A DNA stretch of 64,000 nucleotides from positions 62,001 to 126,000 of IMG/VR virus record IMGVR_UViG_3300025770_001492. The stretch is one strand, 5' to 3'. The translations under genes were made by a program, and so were the position numbers. The notes under the pieces were generated by a model. That model made no database searches, was not told the origin of the DNA, and saw only the letters and a program-made list of their open reading frames with translations. Of the stretch, positions 8,123-18,122 are shown piece by piece; position 1 is the first letter of the stretch, and every line of letters starts with the position of its first letter. The stretch comes from a virus.

Positions 8123-9091
8123 TCAATTATTTTGAATATTTATATTTTTCCAAACGTCCCAAGAATCCTTCCAAAGGTGGGTGTTTTTTGCAAATCTTTG
8201 AATTCTTGACAATACCCACGATCTTGTTTGGCTCAAGTCCTGTCCGTATATGCGGAAACCATTTCCATGCCCCATTCCTATCACTTCTAGAAATTCGTCT
8301 ACATCTTTAACTGCATCCAAGTCAGAAGGAAACCCAGAATTATACTCTAAAAAATTGATAAACATGATCGTCCAATTCACTATCGACCAACCATCGAGGG
8401 TGCCTTCTGGAAGTCTGAGTTCTAAAGTTTCTCTAGACTTTAAATTTCTAATATAATTGACCAAATTCAAAGAAAACTTCTTTTGCTCATTGTTGTGAAT
8501 CCTCTTGTCAGTTGGCTTCATGATGTCCCAAAAAATATCAGGACTAGTTCGAATCTCTCGAACTAGTGAATTCGCTTTTTTGAAACTAAGGCTATCTCTC
8601 CATCTTTTGCAGTAATTGGAGTCAGATCTTCTTTCGGGAACCATGTTGAAAAAAATGTCTTCTACTTTAATCCAATTTGCCAATATGCTAGAAACTCGAT
8701 CTTCAGAAAAATCTGAAACATCAACATGAATATGAAATCCGCAGTTACAATTAACCAAAGCTCCTTGAGATTTCAAGAACTCTGCCACTTCTGCTATGTG
8801 AAGGATATCTTTTTTACCAGCAGCCTTATACGACGCCACTTCCCATCCAAACGGCTTCGACCATTGCGGAAATGAAGGAACTTCATCGCCACAAGTAGAA
8901 TCATGTTTGACATGCCAGTATGAATTATTTTTAGATTCAGCCCACCCTCTGGCAACTTTCACTCTTTTATGGGTCTTTTTAGAAATTATATCTGAAATTT
9001 GATTTCTGGAAAAATCAGAATCGCCAAACTCAATTTCTACACCAAAAAAACGATTACTATCAAATTCTTTATACTCGACTGAATTCAACAT
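8123..9091 (-). CDS. putative amidoligase (ATP-grasp-like COOH-NH2 ligase family)
   Basis: 322 residues. The block FFGVEIEF near residue 15, CGFHIHVDV near 118 and TLELRLPEGTLDGWSIVNW near 222 follow the Amidoligase_2 pattern (acidic metal ligands, a His-rich strand, then an ExR motif). These ligases join carboxyl and amine groups and are thought to modify peptides or cell-wall precursors; in phages a role against wall or peptide targets has been suggested. The substrate here is unknown. A 10-bp perfect hairpin (8543-8567) lies inside the gene. Confidence 0.7.
   Translation of the reverse strand: MLNSVEYKEFDSNRFFGVEIEFGDSDFSRNQISDIISKKTHKRVKVARGWAESKNNSYWHVKHDSTCGDEVPSFPQWSKPFGWEVASYKAAGKKDILHIAEVAEFLKSQGALVNCNCGFHIHVDVSDFSEDRVSSILANWIKVEDIFFNMVPERRSDSNYCKRWRDSLSFKKANSLVREIRTSPDIFWDIMKPTDKRIHNNEQKKFSLNLVNYIRNLKSRETLELRLPEGTLDGWSIVNWTIMFINFLEYNSGFPSDLDAVKDVDEFLEVIGMGHGNGFRIYGQDLSQTRSWVLSRIQRFAKNTHLWKDSWDVWKNINIQNN
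8543..8567. repeat. intragenic 10-bp inverted repeat
   Basis: ACTAGTTCGA (8543-8552) and TCGAACTAGT (8558-8567) with a 5-nt loop, inside the amidoligase gene. Confidence 0.9.
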
Positions 9092-9112
9092 GTCATAAAC
9101 TCTAATATGAAA

Positions 9113-9433
9113 TTACAAAGGTTCAGCTTCCTGTTCGACAACATTTCCGTTGTCATCAAGCCTCTCTGTGAGAACGGTTCTTCTTACATTCCTGTTAACG
9201 GGACCGATGTCCTTCAATCCTGTCTGCCTCGGAGAGGTATTACCAGATGCTTTCGTAAGATCATAGTCAAGACGAGTTGTAAAATTATCTTTTAGAATTT
9301 TTATTTGATCGGCTATTCTTAAAATAAAAGTAACAACAGAGAGAGTGAGGAGTAAATTTAAGACCGTAGCTACCAAAATTACAGAAATCACGACCCAAAG
9401 AGTAGCAGGGCTTATCCCCAATTGTTCCAACAT
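9113..9433 (-). CDS. single-pass membrane protein, unknown function
   Basis: 106 residues from ATG 9433, chosen for the SD (TTGGAGATT) just upstream rather than the earlier start at 9469. One membrane segment (about 11-38) and a hydrophilic C-terminal tail. It directly follows the giant virion protein gene, so a virion-assembly or host-envelope role is possible but not shown. Confidence 0.6.
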   Translation of the reverse strand: MLEQLGISPATLWVVISVILVATVLNLLLTLSVVTFILRIADQIKILKDNFTTRLDYDLTKASGNTSPRQTGLKDIGPVNRNVRRTVLTERLDDNGNVVEQEAEPL

Positions 9434-9481
9434 TTCAATCTCCAAAATATTTCGCTTTGCAAGAGTCAAATTATTGTTTAA

Positions 9482-12400
9482 CTATACAGGAAACAACGAT
9501 ATTATGTCAACCTTTCTTACGCCAGAAGATAAAACTGATTCTGAAATTTGAATTTTCAATTCAGGATCAGTTTGCCACCCGCCAACAAAGAATCCCATTG
9601 AATCATGAAAAACTTCATAATCTACAACATAAGGCGAGTTTCCTGAGACATAAGAGACTTTTGAGTCTACATCGATATTGAACTCAAAGTTTAACTTGTC
9701 GCTTACGCAAACAGTATCCCGACTAAATGTATACAACAACCTAGCATCATAATCTTCTAAGCTAACTAGATTCTTTCTCTTTATGTAAAGGGAAAGCTTC
9801 CAATTCGGGGTTTGTGTCTGTTCCGAGATAAAATTATTGTTATTACAAGTGAACTCAAACAAAAACGTCCACCTCTCTTGAGAAGAACCATCAATACCAA
9901 TGCCAGTATATTGAATGTTTTCTCTCCAAGAAACATTCAAAGAGTCGTACCTTAACGTTAAAATGTCTGGAAAAGTTATATCATTTAATGTTGAAAAACT
10001 CCTCAACAAAGTGCTTTTGTTTAAATTTTGTTTTAAACTTAAGGTCAAGGGAAGAGGATCGCATCCACAGATAGTGGTAACCGTACCGTCATCTATAGTT
10101 AAAGTATCGCCTGTAATAATGCCTGGGAATGAAGCCGCTTCTTCAGTCAACTCCGCTTCTGCTCCGATGTAAGCTGTTAAAGTTCCCAAGAAGGAGCTAA
10201 ACACTCCAGCACTGCCGCCCATACTCATACTTCCAGAGCCAGACGCACTCCAGCTAGAACTAATAACAACAGGATTACCGCTTAAACCAATTCCTCCTAA
10301 TGATTCATAACTATAATGAATTATAAAACCTGAAGATCCAGAAACCGATATGTCTCCTGTTGATTCAATAGATCTAGAAATCAAGACTTCTCCAGAAGCA
10401 GAAAGGCCACCACTGCCTGCATAAGTAACATAAGAAGAAACATCCTCAGAGTCACCTGAAATTATCAATCCTCCATCTCCTTCGTAAGAATGATTATTCT
10501 TTAAATTATTAGCCTCTCCAGATAATGTAATTCCTCCAGATGAAATATAGTTGAAACCACCAGTACTGACAGATGCTTCTCCTGAAGTAGAAATTAAAGG
10601 AAAGAGAGGAATAAATTCAAGAGCAACTTCCTGAACTGAACTTCCTTCTAAAAAGATTCCAGAACTAGCAACGAACGTATAGCTACTAGACTCATTAGCA
10701 ATCGTCCCCGATACCCCTATAGATCCAGATCCAATATAGGCATAAAACTCAGAAGAAATATCTGAATTTCCTAGCAGCACCACCTCGCCATTAGACTCGT
10801 AAATCCAAGAACTACTTTCTGTCGTTATGCTTCCAGAAGCAACTATTCCTCCTGTAGACTCATAAGAGTAAAATCCAACTTCTCCTGATGTTGCACTAGC
10901 GAATAGACCTCCGACAGATTCGTAGACAAAGAATGTATCTTGAATCGTTACATTCATACCCATGAAGACTTGAGGCTGCTCCGAAAGGCAAAACTCTGCA
11001 CACTCTGGTATTTGACAAAACTCTTCTTCAACCAACTCTAAGCAATCATGATTTATTCCTTGAGCTTCCTGACTCCGAATCACATTTAAATTGGCAGGTC
11101 TACTAAATCTTTTTATACTCTTAACAGGCCATATCATCGGATAAGAGAAATATGCTTGTTTTAATTTTTCGCAGACATCTGACACCGATCTTGCAACAAC
11201 AGTCTGGAAAAACCTTTTTCCTTGGGTGCATGTTTCACCGTCATCAAAAGTAGCGTTTTCGCAATCTGGCTGCTGGCAGTCACCTTCAACTCTATAAAAC
11301 ATTAATGGCGACTCGCCCACATCCCACTGGAAGTTCTGGAAGGAATAAACCTCTCCCTGTACAGCCCATTGGAAATCTTGAGTAAATATATAATCTACAA
11401 CAACTACTGTTTTGTTAAAGATATTTTCTGTAATTAAAAGACCGCCAGAAGATTCGAATGCTATCAGCCACTTGCTTTCTGCAAAACCTGACAGGCTGAG
11501 ACCGCCAGAAGATTCATATTTATAATCTTTTACCCCTTCATTTGAATCACCCGATATTATCACGCCGCCAGATGAAACATAGTTGAACCCACTTATCAAA
11601 TAGTCGGATTCCCCTGAAACAGATAATCCTCCAGATGATGTGAATCTTTTGGTTAACAATACATTTGCAGAACCTGAAAGTTGGACTCCACCTCTTGCTA
11701 CCCAGTCTCCCCTAACAGAAGAACTTCCCGATACAACTAATCCACCAGAAGATTCAAAAGCAAATGAATTCGATGTTACACCAGACTGGCCAGATAATAA
11801 TATTCCACCGGATGGAACAACAGGGATAATCAGTGAAGTTTCAGACTCTCCGCTTAATATAATTCCACCAGAAGCTTCGGCAGAATACTCCCTTTGATCT
11901 ATAGAATCCCCGGCTAGTACCAGACCGCCAGAACCTTCTACTGAAATGTTTGTCATTCCAGCATCAGACTCACCAGCAACTGACACTCCAACACCAGTCG
12001 TGCGAAGCAAATCAGAACTGCCACTTAATGTAATTCCTCCGTCAGATTCGGCAGGAATAGACATAGAATAAAAATAAAACCCAGAGTTATAATGAGCAGA
12101 GACATCTTCTGTGCTTAAAACTGAATTCCAATAAGCGGTGTAGCCTAATTGCCCATCAAAGAATTTGGGAGATGCCGTCCCAGATTGAGTCACATATCCA
12201 AGATGCCCACCAACCAAATTTCTGTCTCCAGAAGGGTTGCATCCGGTACATGCTCCTCTGTCGTCGTACAATCTCGCCAACTTAGTTGTGGTTTGTGTTC
12301 CTATCAACTCTCCGTTCAAATAAGCTTTTAATGTCGCTCCAGTTGATGGCCAATTACTTTCAAAAGTAATCACCACCTGGTGGGGTTTGTCCCAATTTGC

Positions 12401-15400
12401 AACAAAGTCAAGAGCAGAACCGCCTGCATTCGGGGTAAACCCCCCTCCAAGACGGATGCTCCAAGGTTCTGCAACTCCTACATCTGTTGTAGAATCGTAA
12501 ATCCATATGTCTAAGTAATTACCCCTAGAGGGGTTAACTACGCTGTTACTACCATAATCAATCCAAATACCATGACCAAAATCATTTATTGCTGGAGATG
12601 GCCCTCCTACTCCCTGATGCCAAAGAGGCATGTTTTGATTAAAAGATGAGTATATTGATTTCGTTGGCAAGAACCAAATTTCTACACTCTTAGATGTATA
12701 GGGACCACCAGTGTTTATAAAATCGCTGTCTGGTATTAGAACTCTATCGGCGTCGATTGCACTAAGGTCAATTGTTGTATCTGTAGTGGCTTGAATTATA
12801 GGAGGAGACCCAAGATCGATAGGTCCTACATACTCTCCATCTAAAGAATCACCCTCTGTTCCAAGATTGTCCGATACTGTTCCAGAAGATTCATTGAATT
12901 TCCAGAATCCAACTGCGTCGGATGATGTTATCAAGTCGGACAATGTCAAAGGAAGAACTCTAATCCCCCCGCTGGCTATAAATTTCCTTTCAAGAGATGC
13001 CTCTCCAGAAAGTGTAATACCACCAGAAGATGTGTGTGATATTATTGGCAAAGCATCTGCAACCCCTGTGAGGGATATTCCACCAGAAGAAGTGTAGTCA
13101 AACGAAGAAGCAACTAAGTCGGCTTGGCCAGACATCGAAACTCCGCCCTCTCCATCCATTTGCCTTGTGACGTAAACATTAGATTCTCCACTTAAGGAGA
13201 CCCCACCTCTTGCTAACCAATCCCCCCTAATAGAAGAGTTTCCTGATATAGCCAAGCCGCCAGAAGGCTCAAAACTAAATGATGAAGAAGTTACGCCAGA
13301 CTGACCAGATAATGATACTCCACCTCCTGCAATGTAGAGACTGACATAAGCATCAGAGCCTCCGCCTATCGTGATCCCTCCAGAACCTGTAACAGACTGT
13401 TGCCATTTCGATTCCGTCGTAGATCTTAGTATCAGACCGCCAGAACCTTCTACTGAGGTATTTGTCATTCCAGCATCAGACTCGCCAGAAGTTATTACGC
13501 CACCACCTGATGTGAAACTTATTTCATATGGTTCATAACTTCCGCTAAGTGTAACTCCACCAGAACCTTCAACAAAATATTGTTCTTGCTCTTCGGAATC
13601 CCCGCTTAGTATCAGACCGCCAGAACCTTCAAAAATACGTGCTCCTGATATCGTGACAGATTCACCAGAAACTGTTGCCCTAACGCCAGTTGTGCGAAGC
13701 AAATCAGAACTGCCGCTTAGTGCAATGCCGCCAGAACCTTCAACAAAATATTGTTCTTGCTCTTCGGAATCCCCGCTTAGTATCAGACCACCAGAACCTT
13801 CTACTAAGTAGTAGCTTGACATCAAGTAGTCAGATTCACCAGAAACTGCTACCCCAACACCCGTTGTACGAAGCAAATCAGAACTGCCGCTTAGTGTAAT
13901 GCCTCCGTCAGATTCAGCAGGAATGGATAGGCCATATGGAAAATAAGTATACGACTGTCTAGTTTCTATGTCAGACTGAGATAAGACTATATTGTAAGAT
14001 GCGATGTATCCAATTCGGCCTTCAAAGAAGTTGCCAATACCAGAAACATCACCATCATGATATTTAGTTTGGCCTCTTACTCCGAAGTATCCAGTTGCCA
14101 CTGGAATGATAGACATGCTACCCACAGAAAGATCACTGCCAACTTCTGTACCATTTAAATAAAGTCTAAAAGATGTGCTGTCCAAGAAAGTTAAAACAAC
14201 ATGATATATCTCGCCCAACTCCAGATCATCAACATTAATGAAAGCCTGCCAAGAGTTAGATGTGTCCCACGCTCCAGCATACAAACTAGATCCATCTAAA
14301 TAGATATTGAACCCGTTTGCAGCATTACCTGCGGTGTATATGGCCCGTCTGCCACTTAAGGAATTTGGACTAACCCACAATTCAATGGACTTATCTCCAC
14401 TCGCTCTTAACTCGGTTCCGTCAGACCTCTCTACTCTGTCATCACCAGGAATTTTCTGAAAATCTCGCACAAGTGGAGACTCTGTAGGAATGAGTCCCTC
14501 TGACCAACGTATATTACCTTCGTGAATCCCATTCTCGGCACTACCAGAACTGCTTCGGTTTTTAGCCACGGTTCCAGAACCCTCGTCCAACGGCCAGAAT
14601 CCTGCGGATTCGGAAGCCATTAGTGTAAACAGACGAGGACTCCTTAGTGTCAAGCCGCCTGAAGCAATAATTTTCGGCGTAATGTCTACTTCGCCTGAAA
14701 TCGACACTCCTCCAGATCCTGTGACAAAAAGCTGCACTTCCTCTACGGCATCCCCACTTAGCACCAATCCACCAGAAGATACAAAACTTATCTTGTATGG
14801 TTCGTAGCTGCCACCTAGTGTGATTCCGCCTTCTGAAACGTGTCTGTAACCCGTTATTAAATGATCAGACTCTCCAGACAAGATAAATGGATTAGAAGAT
14901 CTGTAAGTTATTGAGGGCCAGAATCGGTTTGCTAGTGTCACAGCGGGTTCTCCGCCATCGGCCACCAGTCCTCCTGAAGGATTCCCATCCAGAATCATGT
15001 TGAAGTTATAAACTCCAGCAGAATAATGTCTTCTAACTTCCGTTGCCGATAAAGTTGCATTTTGCAGAGAAAGATGGTTTATTTTTCCATTAAAATAATT
15101 TCCAACCAAAAACCCATCATGGTATTCTACACCGGCTGTGGTGCCGCCAATGAAAGGGGCTTGAGTGTGTGACCGAAGCTGACCGCAACTTTCAGATCCA
15201 ATTTCTTCTCCATTCAAGTACCCTTTGAGTTGACCCCCTGTATTTGACAAGGTTGGATTATCGAATGTAAGCACAACATGATAGATCCCTCCTGCATCAA
15301 CAGGAGCGGATACAAATTTTTCCCATTGGCTCGCACCGGCACCACCATTGTTATATCCATAAACATAAAGAATTCCGTCAAGGATGTATATATTTAACCC

Positions 15401-16774
15401 TCTTGTCCCTCCACCCTGACAATATATTGTGCGTCTTCCATAAGTAGAATATGCTTGAAACCAAATTTCAACGCTTTTGTTCGGATAGCCACCGCTCGAC
15501 GTGCCCCCAGCAGCGAGTGGATTGTTGCCTATTAAATCATTGGCCGGAATTGACACATAGTCGTTTACTCCATCAAACTCAGCAGCGAAACCCCCTACTT
15601 CCTGAAGTATGCCACCCTCTCCAGTAGTCACAAAGTTTTTATATGTTCCATCAACTGCTGTGCCAATCGTTCCATAATTTTCAGCAACAGAAGCACCTGA
15701 CGATTCATCCAACTTCCAATATGCTATTGGTTGAGAACCAGATACAATGTCAACATAAGAGTCTTTTGATATAATCAAAGAACCTTGAGACATTGCTCTA
15801 AGTTCAGTGATTGAAGCAGCACTTGTTCCAGAAACTGACACCCCGCCCGATGCTGTGACGTACCTTTCGTCTGATTTGTCCAGAGCGGTTGATTCACCTG
15901 CGACAGAGATGCCACCAGAAGATACGCCGCCCCAAGCACTACTTTTAACTGACGACTGGCCCGATATTACAACGCCACCACTTGAGGTGTCAGATAAACT
16001 AAAGGATATTTCAGCCTGTCCTCCTATCGAAATCCCACCATTTACAGAATGACTTAATCTAAGATCGACATCTGCCGTGCCGCTAATCGTTTTTGGCCTC
16101 TCTTCTGCTAGTGTATCCGCCCAATAACTTAAATCAGATTGTAGAAGCAATCCTGATCCTGCAATTGTCACGACACCAGCATAATAGGCGTCGTTTTCTT
16201 TAACAATTCCGTCATTAAAACCATTATATTTTCCATCGCTGGAATCCGCCCACGGATGGTTTGATGCAGGTTGCCCAGCAGTCTCCATCGGAGACCCATC
16301 ATCTGATTGGTCTTCTGCAACTAAGACATTATCTACCCATACCCGAACCCTCGCTACTGGTTCGACTTGAAATTCCCACATTAAATCAAAATCTACATTC
16401 TGTGGCAGGGATGCAGTGGATATTTCAACTCTAGCGTAATTGTTTACATCGACCTCAGGGGTTCCTGGCCCGCCCGGGGGATATTTTCCATCTCCCATTC
16501 TGACAATCAATGTGCTTGATGAATTAAAGCCGCAATATCCACCTTTGGTATTCGACCCCATTTCAAAAATGCAACCGTATGGATTTTTTCCCGTTGGTAT
16601 TTTTATAGTTGCTTTGAATACAGAGTTTTGATTTGACCCCATGCTGGGAACAGCACCACCGGAATTGTAGTTATAGTCTCTGGTTATATTGGTGCCACTA
16701 GTGATCGATTCATCAGCAGATACAATAGGAGTCGGATCAAAATCAATGTCTGTTGCAAAACTGAAATCCGCCAT
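9482..16774 (-). CDS. giant repeat virion protein with three LamG-like domains (probable tail fibre/adhesin)
   Basis: 2,430 residues from ATG 16774 (SD AGGAAG; the earlier start at 16831 would read through the preceding small gene). By eye I count about 50 copies of a 17-21-residue repeat with core SGGxxLSGxS. They are interrupted by three concanavalin A/LamG-like domains (about 348-595, 720-948, 1285-1571), each starting with a W-K-L/F-D/N-E-S-S-G type block and ending with a strand carrying YLNG/KAYLNG. A Cys-rich insert (about 1805-1950; CQQPDCENATF, CQIPECAEFC) splits the last third. No signal peptide. Such repeats form elongated beta-rich shafts and LamG domains bind glycans, so a receptor-binding fibre is the best guess. 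Near-identical repeats in 13,400-13,950 indicate recent internal duplication. Confidence 0.85.
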   Translation of the reverse strand: MADFSFATDIDFDPTPIVSADESITSGTNITRDYNYNSGGAVPSMGSNQNSVFKATIKIPTGKNPYGCIFEMGSNTKGGYCGFNSSSTLIVRMGDGKYPPGGPGTPEVDVNNYARVEISTASLPQNVDFDLMWEFQVEPVARVRVWVDNVLVAEDQSDDGSPMETAGQPASNHPWADSSDGKYNGFNDGIVKENDAYYAGVVTIAGSGLLLQSDLSYWADTLAEERPKTISGTADVDLRLSHSVNGGISIGGQAEISFSLSDTSSGGVVISGQSSVKSSAWGGVSSGGISVAGESTALDKSDERYVTASGGVSVSGTSAASITELRAMSQGSLIISKDSYVDIVSGSQPIAYWKLDESSGASVAENYGTIGTAVDGTYKNFVTTGEGGILQEVGGFAAEFDGVNDYVSIPANDLIGNNPLAAGGTSSGGYPNKSVEIWFQAYSTYGRRTIYCQGGGTRGLNIYILDGILYVYGYNNGGAGASQWEKFVSAPVDAGGIYHVVLTFDNPTLSNTGGQLKGYLNGEEIGSESCGQLRSHTQAPFIGGTTAGVEYHDGFLVGNYFNGKINHLSLQNATLSATEVRRHYSAGVYNFNMILDGNPSGGLVADGGEPAVTLANRFWPSITYRSSNPFILSGESDHLITGYRHVSEGGITLGGSYEPYKISFVSSGGLVLSGDAVEEVQLFVTGSGGVSISGEVDITPKIIASGGLTLRSPRLFTLMASESAGFWPLDEGSGTVAKNRSSSGSAENGIHEGNIRWSEGLIPTESPLVRDFQKIPGDDRVERSDGTELRASGDKSIELWVSPNSLSGRRAIYTAGNAANGFNIYLDGSSLYAGAWDTSNSWQAFINVDDLELGEIYHVVLTFLDSTSFRLYLNGTEVGSDLSVGSMSIIPVATGYFGVRGQTKYHDGDVSGIGNFFEGRIGYIASYNIVLSQSDIETRQSYTYFPYGLSIPAESDGGITLSGSSDLLRTTGVGVAVSGESDYLMSSYYLVEGSGGLILSGDSEEQEQYFVEGSGGIALSGSSDLLRTTGVRATVSGESVTISGARIFEGSGGLILSGDSEEQEQYFVEGSGGVTLSGSYEPYEISFTSGGGVITSGESDAGMTNTSVEGSGGLILRSTTESKWQQSVTGSGGITIGGGSDAYVSLYIAGGGVSLSGQSGVTSSSFSFEPSGGLAISGNSSIRGDWLARGGVSLSGESNVYVTRQMDGEGGVSMSGQADLVASSFDYTSSGGISLTGVADALPIISHTSSGGITLSGEASLERKFIASGGIRVLPLTLSDLITSSDAVGFWKFNESSGTVSDNLGTEGDSLDGEYVGPIDLGSPPIIQATTDTTIDLSAIDADRVLIPDSDFINTGGPYTSKSVEIWFLPTKSIYSSFNQNMPLWHQGVGGPSPAINDFGHGIWIDYGSNSVVNPSRGNYLDIWIYDSTTDVGVAEPWSIRLGGGFTPNAGGSALDFVANWDKPHQVVITFESNWPSTGATLKAYLNGELIGTQTTTKLARLYDDRGACTGCNPSGDRNLVGGHLGYVTQSGTASPKFFDGQLGYTAYWNSVLSTEDVSAHYNSGFYFYSMSIPAESDGGITLSGSSDLLRTTGVGVSVAGESDAGMTNISVEGSGGLVLAGDSIDQREYSAEASGGIILSGESETSLIIPVVPSGGILLSGQSGVTSNSFAFESSGGLVVSGSSSVRGDWVARGGVQLSGSANVLLTKRFTSSGGLSVSGESDYLISGFNYVSSGGVIISGDSNEGVKDYKYESSGGLSLSGFAESKWLIAFESSGGLLITENIFNKTVVVVDYIFTQDFQWAVQGEVYSFQNFQWDVGESPLMFYRVEGDCQQPDCENATFDDGETCTQGKRFFQTVVARSVSDVCEKLKQAYFSYPMIWPVKSIKRFSRPANLNVIRSQEAQGINHDCLELVEEEFCQIPECAEFCLSEQPQVFMGMNVTIQDTFFVYESVGGLFASATSGEVGFYSYESTGGIVASGSITTESSSWIYESNGEVVLLGNSDISSEFYAYIGSGSIGVSGTIANESSSYTFVASSGIFLEGSSVQEVALEFIPLFPLISTSGEASVSTGGFNYISSGGITLSGEANNLKNNHSYEGDGGLIISGDSEDVSSYVTYAGSGGLSASGEVLISRSIESTGDISVSGSSGFIIHYSYESLGGIGLSGNPVVISSSWSASGSGSMSMGGSAGVFSSFLGTLTAYIGAEAELTEEAASFPGIITGDTLTIDDGTVTTICGCDPLPLTLSLKQNLNKSTLLRSFSTLNDITFPDILTLRYDSLNVSWRENIQYTGIGIDGSSQERWTFLFEFTCNNNNFISEQTQTPNWKLSLYIKRKNLVSLEDYDARLLYTFSRDTVCVSDKLNFEFNIDVDSKVSYVSGNSPYVVDYEVFHDSMGFFVGGWQTDPELKIQISESVLSSGVRKVDIISLFPV

Positions 16775-16776
16775 GG

Positions 16777-16911
16777 TCAGTCTTCCTTCCTGTGTGAAGC
16801 GTCCTTGAACAAGTCGCCAATTGAAGACCAAGATTGCGCAGGCGATACCACATCAGACTTGCCACTTGTCTGATAACTCCCGCTATCTGCTGTGTAAACG
16901 AAATCAGCCAT
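16777..16911 (-). CDS. 44-residue protein sharing the MADF start of the giant fibre protein
   Basis: A short frame from ATG 16911 to TGA 16777, fitting exactly between phoH and the giant gene (2 nt before its ATG). It begins MADFVYTADSGSYQTSGKSD; the next protein begins MADFSFATDIDF, so the two N-termini look related. It may be a small virion or assembly peptide, or a broken copy of the fibre N-terminus. No strong SD. Confidence 0.6.
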   Translation of the reverse strand: MADFVYTADSGSYQTSGKSDVVSPAQSWSSIGDLFKDASHRKED

Positions 16912-16915
16912 ATTT

Positions 16916-17575
16916 TTATTCACTAAGTTTATCTAAAATTTGACCAACCAAAGGATGACGAACTATGTTGTCATTCTTAAACCTGATTATTCCTATTCCT
17001 TTTAAAGTTTCCAAACGAGTCATCACATCGACCAATCCAGTTCTATTCCCAATGTCGCTTTGCATTGGGTCGCCTGTTATTATCAGCTTGCTATTTTCTC
17101 CAAATCTACTCATAAACAAGGTCAGTTGACCCTTGGTAGCATTTTGAGATTCATCAAAAATGCAAATCGAATCATCAAAAGTTCTTCCTCTCATGTACGC
17201 AATTGGAGCAACTTCTATGCATTTTTCTACTTCTTCTCTCTGCGGTCCTTGATAACCAACGAGCTTTCCTAGAACATCATAAAGAGGAGACATGTATGGA
17301 TCGACTTTCTCTTGAAAATCTCCAGGCAAAAATCCTAAATTTTCACCCGACTCAACAATCGGTCTTGTTAAAATTATTCTTTTACAATTTTTTTGAAGCA
17401 ATTCGCTAATTGCAAAAGCCATCGCTAGATGAGTCTTGCCCACTCCTGCGGGTCCTGTAAGAAACAACACGTCATGTTGCTGGAATGCTGCCCATGCTAA
17501 CTTTTGTGCCGTATTTTTAAATTCCATGTGGAATTTATTACTCGAAGAGGACTTTTGACGTTTCCTTGGTGCCAT
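16916..17575 (-). CDS. phoH: PhoH-like P-loop ATPase
   Basis: 219 residues. Walker A GPAGVGKT, Walker B ICIFDESQN and the later TGDPMQSD segment are those of PhoH, an ATPase common in phages and linked to phosphate stress or RNA metabolism. Start ATG 17575 has SD GGAG 8 nt upstream; a TATATA box lies at 17610-17615. A terminator for a different upstream transcript sits at 17630-17659. Confidence 0.93.
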   Translation of the reverse strand: MAPRKRQKSSSSNKFHMEFKNTAQKLAWAAFQQHDVLFLTGPAGVGKTHLAMAFAISELLQKNCKRIILTRPIVESGENLGFLPGDFQEKVDPYMSPLYDVLGKLVGYQGPQREEVEKCIEVAPIAYMRGRTFDDSICIFDESQNATKGQLTLFMSRFGENSKLIITGDPMQSDIGNRTGLVDVMTRLETLKGIGIIRFKNDNIVRHPLVGQILDKLSE

Positions 17576-17629
17576 ATATGATACTCCAATACTAAAAAGG
17601 CTTGTACTGTATATATCAATCAACAAAAA

Positions 17630-17659
17630 AGAAAAGCTCGCTTAAAAGCGAGCTTTTCT
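17630..17659 (-). terminator. rho-independent terminator facing left, upstream of phoH
   Basis: Perfect 12-bp stem AAAAGCTCGCTT/AAGCGAGCTTTT, extended by two more pairs, with a T-rich tail on the minus strand (A-run at 17624-17630 on plus). It lies before the phoH start, so it must end a transcript coming from the intergenic region to the right. Confidence 0.85.
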
Positions 17660-18122
17660 AGCCATGCACCTATTGCCACAAAAATTTGCTAAATTATTTG
17701 GTTTAATTTGTTATTTTGGCGGGTTGCACCAAAACTAAACTCAACTAACAAAACATCCGCATGGAACAATTAAAAATAAAAAAGAAACGTAATACGATTA
17801 AACAAAGTTTCTTTAGCGGAATAAAGAAAACAATTCTTTTTTATTCTAAAAATTTATCCATTTATCAAGTCTGTGTTAATGGCAATCAATGTAAATAGCA
17901 GCATGAAATCACGTTAACTGAATCGTGGCTCAGTTGGGCATTGCTTTAAGTTTCAAGTCTTCAAACAAGACTCCTTTTTACATAAGGACATGACGGAAAT
18001 TAAAATCTATCGTCTGATTCCCTTTTACAATTAGAAATTATTAAAAGGGCATAATTTCTAACTTTATTAATAGTTACATTAATGTGCATTTTCAAGTCAG
18101 AAACTGTATATAAAATAGAAAA
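17660..18122. other. long intergenic region; candidate minus-strand non-coding RNA
   Basis: No convincing protein frame on either strand. It contains hairpins TTTTGG/CCAAAA (about 17714-17734), GTCTT/AAGAC (about 17957-17971), and two overlapping, mutually exclusive palindromes: CCCTTTT/AAAAGGG (18020-18026 with 18043-18049) and an 11-bp TTAGAAATTAT/ATAATTTCTAA (18031-18041 with 18051-18061). A TATATA-type box lies at about 18108-18115. With the left-facing terminator at 17630-17659 this suggests an RNA of up to about 450 nt on the minus strand. Confidence 0.4.

Noticed and set aside
10000-16700. Plus-strand frames rich in Pro/Asp within the giant fibre gene
   Set aside because: They are antisense shadows of the Gly/Ser repeats.
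17905-17975. tRNA on the plus strand (GTGGCTCAGTTGGGCA resembles a D-arm, GTTTCAAGTC a T-arm)
   Set aside because: No anticodon stem between them and no acceptor pairing; only fragments match.
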